From an uncultured Bacteroidales bacterium (lineage in GTDB: Bacteria > Bacteroidota > Bacteroidia > Bacteroidales > Muribaculaceae), in contig URIC01000003.1 in assembly GCA_900547755.1 (NCBI GenBank), forward strand, positions 9,069-73,068: DNA of 64,000 nt, in the 5' to 3' direction. Below are positions 59,785-64,000 of this stretch, piece by piece. A program made the translations under genes and the position numbers. Every line of letters starts with the position of its first letter. Position 1 is the first letter of the stretch. Below the pieces are notes generated by a model, which was given only the letters and a program-made list of their open reading frames with translations, had not been told where the DNA came from and ran no database searches.

Positions 59785-60836
59785 AATGCAGATTGCAGAA
59801 ACGACAATGATTTGTTTATTAATCTCCTGTGACAACAGTTTACCTGCTGCCAGTCAATAGGCGAAAGGCGCTTTGCAGCTTGTTCAGATTCGACAAGCCT
59901 GTCACTTAACCCAAAGAGCGACAATAGAGAATTGAGGCGAGAATTACCTCGCTGTTGATTGCCAAGAACATAGAAATCCTTGTTAAAAATAATTGAGAAG
60001 GCAGCTCCGTGAAAGCTATCACATATCACCATGGATGCGTTTCTGATAGCCGACAGCCATTCCTCAACTGACGGACGTACTTGTGGCATATCCCCCAACA
60101 TATTGTGGGCGGCATTTCTCTCAGGCAAATTACCAATAAGCGAATTCACAAATACCCGCTTTTCAGAATCAGAATCCAAAATATAGGTAAATACGTAATC
60201 TTCGCCATCAACTGGATTCCCTTGTATCAATCGCGCATAGTCTTCTTCCAATAGAAGCAGTGTCGGGTCTAACACAAGGCAGGCTTCGCGCCCTAGATAA
60301 TCGGAACAAAGCCCAATGCCGTCCTTTTCCCTTACCGACACTGCGGTAAAGTCCTTGATTAGATTTCGGCAACGTAAAGTCTGGCTGGGGGTAAATTCCC
60401 AAGTATCTATTCCAAATGATGCCGCATAGGCAATCTTACAGTGACATTGGGTAAATGCTAAAAAGTTAGCGTCAAGATTAAAAACCATTGAAGGCCTCCA
60501 TACCTGATCACTGCCCACTATATAGACATCGGGGGCATAGATACGGTCAAGTTTTTTAAAATCACTAAATGTTCGAGCCTTATAAGTCGCAGCGATATTC
60601 TTATCTCGAAAACTATCGAATTGGCTACACACATTATTTTTATCCTTATTGGACCAAAATATATGCTTGACAGCCGAACCAATACGCAAATATAGTGGAG
60701 CCACCGAATCAACCTGGTCAAAAGTTACAACATCCACGCCGGGAAATTCTCTCCTTAAAACTGTCTGCAACGCCCAGTTTTGCAGCAAACCGCCATAATT
60801 GCTAATTAACGGCTGAGTGATGATTGCAATTCTCAT
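59775..60836 (-). CDS. Polysaccharide pyruvyl transferase family protein
   Basis: The 353-residue protein begins MRIAIITQPLISNYGGLLQN with the WcaK/CsaB family N-terminus 'NYGGxLQxxAL', has VYIVGSDQVWRPSMVFNLDA and the C-terminal SMVICDSFHGAAFSIIFNKD, the donor-binding motif of the family. It probably adds a pyruvyl ketal to a sugar from PEP, giving the polymer negative charge. It lies 190 nt beyond the F420-dehydrogenase-beta-like gene, a pair seen often in surface-polysaccharide loci of Bacteroidota. Confidence 0.92.
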   Translation of the reverse strand: MRIAIITQPLISNYGGLLQNWALQTVLRREFPGVDVVTFDQVDSVAPLYLRIGSAVKHIFWSNKDKNNVCSQFDSFRDKNIAATYKARTFSDFKKLDRIYAPDVYIVGSDQVWRPSMVFNLDANFLAFTQCHCKIAYAASFGIDTWEFTPSQTLRCRNLIKDFTAVSVREKDGIGLCSDYLGREACLVLDPTLLLLEEDYARLIQGNPVDGEDYVFTYILDSDSEKRVFVNSLIGNLPERNAAHNMLGDMPQVRPSVEEWLSAIRNASMVICDSFHGAAFSIIFNKDFYVLGNQQRGNSRLNSLLSLFGLSDRLVESEQAAKRLSPIDWQQVNCCHRRLINKSLSFLQSALCT

Positions 60837-61026
60837 AATTATTTTAACGGGACTTTCTTCATTTAAAAATTCAACAAGCCATTGACTTGTCTTTTGCTAC
60901 CGATTTAGACCCTGCTAACCAATTATTACAGTTATTATCCGATGAAAGCAAGACTTGCCGTAGCACCAAATTTTAAAGGATACCACACTCTGATTATAAC
61001 CTGCGGGCAAAGTGTGAATCCGTTCT

Positions 61027-62211
61027 TTATAGTTGTTTGGAACGGCGATTGACGAAATTGATGGCTCTAATTATGTTATGGTATATTTTCATCATGGCCA
61101 TTGTCTGTCCTAATCCTAAAAACTTAATCAATGTTTTCATGGCTGTCGCGTATGGCGTATTTTCCACGCTGTTCTCAATCGAACTATTTCCCCGTAAGAT
61201 TGAATCATAAGACACTGCTGTTATTTCCAGACCATGCGTACTGTTAAATATTGTCTGACCTTTTTCTGTTCGGCATATTATGCAAGAGATACCTTTGTCA
61301 TCATCATTAATTGTACGAATGTTTTCTATGCCCCAGAAATCACCTATGGTAAGATCTGCATGGCTATGTCCGTTCTTTGCTTTGCAATTATAGCATGAGG
61401 GACGCAACGACCAGTTATTAAGAAATGCCTGCATGAAGCGATTTTGATGGAACGATTCAAAAACCTCTATCTTCGAATCAGCTTTATCGGGACCAGCAAA
61501 TGAATAGCACAGCCCAAAATTCCGCCAACCTTTGCGTTTGTCTCTGAAAGAAACCGAGTCCAATCTGTAATTGGCGGTATCCTTTCTGTTTATAGATTTT
61601 TTTGTCTCTCGTATGTTCTTATACCATGAAAGAGGCGCTGGAACGCCATGGCATATAACTTCGACGCAGATGAGATTATCATAATCCTTTTTCAAATAAT
61701 GCTTTAAACCGGCTATTTCACAAGGAGTTCCTGAAAACAGCACAAGTTTTCCCGCATTCAAGAATGATTTTGCCTGCGAATAGCAGTTGTCCATTTTGCT
61801 TTGGACATATTTGCTGCCCATCATTTTGCTCACCTCATAAAGCGATTGTGCAGCCACATGCTTAACGTTCCAATTTTCATCAAATACAGCTCCGAACACA
61901 ACACCATGCTCTGCTATTACTCGCTTGGAAAGGTTTATAAATACACCTCCCGATGAGCTTTTTATTCGTTCCTCATCAACAGAGTTTGTAGCAGCATAGG
62001 ATTTTTTTGCAGACAAGGACTTTTTAGGATTTAAAAACGGACACACTTGCCGACACATTCCACACTCAATGCACAACGAAACATTTACATACGGATATTG
62101 AAATCCCAAGTAATCAGTTTGCATGGAAATGCACTGTTTTGGGCAAATGTTCTTACAAGCCGTACATCCACAACAATCCTGCAGATGCTTTATTTCAATG
62201 TGCTTTTTCAA
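61027..62211 (-). CDS. Coenzyme F420 hydrogenase/dehydrogenase beta-subunit-like protein
   Basis: The 394-residue protein has two N-terminal [4Fe-4S] motifs (CCGCTACKNICPKQCI and CIECGMCRQVCPFLNP) and the C-terminal FrhB/FdhB-like domain with SGTPCEIAGLKHYLKKDYDN, VICHGVPAPLSWYKNI and NCKAKNGHSHADLTIGDFWG. These proteins are found in polysaccharide loci of organisms that lack F420, so the substrate is unknown; reduction of a sugar or pyruvyl-linked group is a guess. It overlaps the Wzx gene by 17 nt and precedes the pyruvyl transferase. It is cytoplasmic, with no membrane segment. Confidence 0.9.
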   Translation of the reverse strand: MKKHIEIKHLQDCCGCTACKNICPKQCISMQTDYLGFQYPYVNVSLCIECGMCRQVCPFLNPKKSLSAKKSYAATNSVDEERIKSSSGGVFINLSKRVIAEHGVVFGAVFDENWNVKHVAAQSLYEVSKMMGSKYVQSKMDNCYSQAKSFLNAGKLVLFSGTPCEIAGLKHYLKKDYDNLICVEVICHGVPAPLSWYKNIRETKKSINRKDTANYRLDSVSFRDKRKGWRNFGLCYSFAGPDKADSKIEVFESFHQNRFMQAFLNNWSLRPSCYNCKAKNGHSHADLTIGDFWGIENIRTINDDDKGISCIICRTEKGQTIFNSTHGLEITAVSYDSILRGNSSIENSVENTPYATAMKTLIKFLGLGQTMAMMKIYHNIIRAINFVNRRSKQL

Positions 62212-63739
62212 AAATTCTCAATAAAAAATTACGAATCAGATTCTTGACTGATTGCCGTTCATACTCATTCAGGGCTACTCTGTAAAGCCACCAGGCAGCC
62301 CACAGGCTTCCGACGAGGCATTGCATCAAAGCCGAGACCATTCCGGCTGGCATCAAAAAAAATAATATTGTCGGCAAAGTCAATGCAATTACAGTAGCAA
62401 AAAAACAACGCAAAATAACTGATGAAATAAATATTCTTGTGCTCCAGAGTGGAATTTCGCCTCTAAGCATTAACATTCGGGCCACAAAAGCCATTACCGA
62501 GGTGATAATTATAGAAATATATGAAAAGTATATTGGCAAACCGATGAAAAAAAACGTATAAGTTAGTGGCAACGTAAACAGTAAAATACCTCCTACCGCT
62601 ATTTGGTAATTCCGCAGATTGCCAGATGCGTTTTTAGCGCATATCAAAGGTTTACTCACGCACTCAATAACAGAGAACACAATTATTAGACGCGCAAATA
62701 CAACTGTACCCGCAGGAATATTCTTCAACCATAACTTTAAAAGCACTTCGGTATTGAACATCAAGGGGATAGCTATAGCCGCTATCATACAATATGAAAA
62801 TTTGGAACACAGATGCAAAAAAGTAATCAAGCTTTTATATTCTCCGGCAGCATAACGCTTTGTGATTTGAGGCGAATAGGCCGATGTGAAATCATTGACA
62901 AACAGTGTGGCTAAATTGGCCACAGAACCGGCAATACCATTGATGGTGTTTGCTACAGGACCTCCGAACATATTCAATAGCACACTGGTGCCGGATGAAC
63001 GGAACACAGCCGCCGATGTTCCTATGCTGTTCCAGCCGGCAAAGGTAAACATCGGTTTTAAGAGACCCTTGTTCCAGCCAAACCGGCGTTTTATCATAGG
63101 ATAATTCCAGTGAACATATACCGAATAAAAGATTCTTACTGCCAATGCCGACAAAAATTGGAGAAAAGCATACAAGATTAATCGGTCTGTATGGGAATAC
63201 TTGATAGCAAACGCGATTACAAGAGCAATCAAAGAATTTGCAATACTGATATAAGCAAAAATATTGAATTTTTCATTAGCAATGATTAATGCGTTGTCTG
63301 TGCTTGACAACAGACCCAATATCAAATTAGCAATAGAAATCTGATATACTATATGAGTAGCTAACTCACGTCCCTCAGGTATAACCAACTTGTTTGCTAC
63401 AAACCATAGGCCTATGGTCTCGCCCGCCAATAACACTATTAATGCCAGTATACATTGGACTGTTATGCCGTTTTGGACAGAGAGATTTACTTCCGTATAT
63501 TTTTTTGCGCCTAACGCAAATGTAATAAATCGATTGATAGAGCCACTTATAGAGCCGGTTATTAGGGTAGAAAAACCTATGAATCCGGCTACTACATTAT
63601 ATATACCCTGATCGGTAAAGCCCAAGGCGTTTAATACAATACGCGATGTACACATACCGATAACCATCGTCAGAAGCATTCTGACATACAAAATAAGAGT
63701 ATTTTTAGCTACCTGTTGATTGCTTGAGGACGCTGGCAT
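62195..63739 (-). CDS. Polysaccharide flippase (Wzx-like, MOP superfamily)
   Basis: The 514-residue membrane protein has twelve to fourteen hydrophobic segments, beginning NTLILYVRMLLTMVIGMCTS and including YNVVAGFIGFSTLITGSISG and FTFAGWNSIGTSAAVFRSSG. This pattern fits MOP-superfamily oligosaccharide flippases that move the lipid-linked repeat across the inner membrane. It is the first complete gene of the locus in the window. It overlaps the F420-dehydrogenase-beta-like gene by 17 nt. About 160 nt without a gene lie upstream, before the end of another minus-strand frame. Confidence 0.92.
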   Translation of the reverse strand: MPASSSNQQVAKNTLILYVRMLLTMVIGMCTSRIVLNALGFTDQGIYNVVAGFIGFSTLITGSISGSINRFITFALGAKKYTEVNLSVQNGITVQCILALIVLLAGETIGLWFVANKLVIPEGRELATHIVYQISIANLILGLLSSTDNALIIANEKFNIFAYISIANSLIALVIAFAIKYSHTDRLILYAFLQFLSALAVRIFYSVYVHWNYPMIKRRFGWNKGLLKPMFTFAGWNSIGTSAAVFRSSGTSVLLNMFGGPVANTINGIAGSVANLATLFVNDFTSAYSPQITKRYAAGEYKSLITFLHLCSKFSYCMIAAIAIPLMFNTEVLLKLWLKNIPAGTVVFARLIIVFSVIECVSKPLICAKNASGNLRNYQIAVGGILLFTLPLTYTFFFIGLPIYFSYISIIITSVMAFVARMLMLRGEIPLWSTRIFISSVILRCFFATVIALTLPTILFFLMPAGMVSALMQCLVGSLWAAWWLYRVALNEYERQSVKNLIRNFLLRIFEKAH

Positions 63740-63899
63740 TGTTCGCTGAAAAATCCAATTTTCACATTGCGAATCAGAAGAATGTAGTGAAAGATATATT
63801 CGCTAAATTATGTCAAAATTGGGATTGATTTTTAGAGAGTGTGTTTTTTCTGTGATTGAACTTGTACTTATTACTCTAAATAAAAAATGTCGGACTGAT

Positions 63900-64000
63900 T
63901 CAGATTTTTTCGACATCCTGCGGATGGATGTGCACGGTCGCTCCGCCAAGCAGGGACAGGCTTACCAACAATGTGTGAGTGCCGTCAGAGTTCTCCCTTA
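63900..64000 (-). CDS. Partial CDS, C-terminal end only (cut by window edge)
   Basis: A minus-strand frame enters from the right edge and ends at a TGA (63902-63900). The visible end is RENSDGTHTLLVSLSLLGGA followed by TVHIHPQDVEKI. Codon use is like the GC-richer genes of the window, and no stop interrupts it. Too short to name. It may be the preceding gene of the locus or a regulator upstream of it. Confidence 0.4.
   Translation of the reverse strand, partial: RENSDGTHTLLVSLSLLGGATVHIHPQDVEKI

Noticed and set aside
1..64000. CRISPR arrays, rRNA operons and IS elements
   Set aside because: No spaced direct-repeat array, no rRNA-like stretch and no transposase frame was found.

Overview
The window looks like a chromosomal segment of a Bacteroidales bacterium, probably a Muribaculaceae-like gut lineage; the family level is inference. 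Evidence seen in the sequence: at least ten promoters of the Bacteroidota type (TTTG, 19-20 nt, TAnnTTTG), most genes with no clear Shine-Dalgarno sequence, and a set of families typical of the phylum (a DUF4290 protein, GT3-type glycogen synthase, a MurA with Asp in place of the fosfomycin-target Cys, a carboxypeptidase-regulatory-like outer-membrane barrel protein, an S9 peptidase, and PER/CfxA-like class A beta-lactamase). There is no rRNA, CRISPR array or obvious IS element. Two tRNA genes are present.

Layout. 1-9220 (all minus): recJ, recQ, an FAD oxidoreductase and tsaB form one run from a promoter at about 9.2 kb. A DUF4290 gene, murA, rimM, a small acidic protein and a truncated exported protein form a second run from a promoter at about 3.0 kb. 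9.3-13.2 kb: proC, two related small exported proteins and lepA. 13.4-15.5 kb: htpG on the plus strand behind a sigma-54-like promoter. 15.5-23.8 kb (minus): manA, valS, S9 peptidase, fabD, asd. 24-28.9 kb: a small protein, tRNA-Leu, and the glycogen pair alpha-glucan phosphorylase and GT3 glycogen synthase.

29-33 kb: tRNA-Ser(GCT) is followed by a 1029-residue reverse transcriptase fused to a nitrilase domain, the architecture of defence-associated reverse transcriptase type 1 (DRT1). Its base composition is AT-rich compared with the housekeeping genes around it. This is the strongest candidate for an accessory immune system in the window. 33-40.3 kb: outer-membrane barrel protein, P-loop kinase plus DUF362 ferredoxin, a two-gene membrane-protein unit with a palindrome over its predicted start site, and a His-rich COG0523 metallochaperone GTPase.

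40.4-47.7 kb: two paralogous tyrosine recombinases point away from each other and bracket a block holding a cupin, an HxlR regulator with tandem palindromic operators, a class A beta-lactamase lipoprotein, a DUF2284 metal-binding protein, a PH-domain membrane protein and an acyltransferase.

47.9-63.7 kb: a complete Wzx/Wzy-type exopolysaccharide or capsule locus, all on the minus strand and mostly with 4-nt start/stop overlaps. From its upstream end it holds flippase, F420-dehydrogenase-beta-like protein, pyruvyl transferase, GT2, GT4, a serine-acetyltransferase-like O-acetyltransferase (frameshifted), GT4, EpsG-type polymerase, GT2, GT4, an acyltransferase-3 (frameshifted), GT4, a GNAT-like protein, remains of an ATP-grasp gene, the initiating sugar transferase and an intact ATP-grasp enzyme. 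Both O-acyltransferase genes carry a single-base deletion, so the polymer is probably under-acylated in this strain unless these are sequencing errors.
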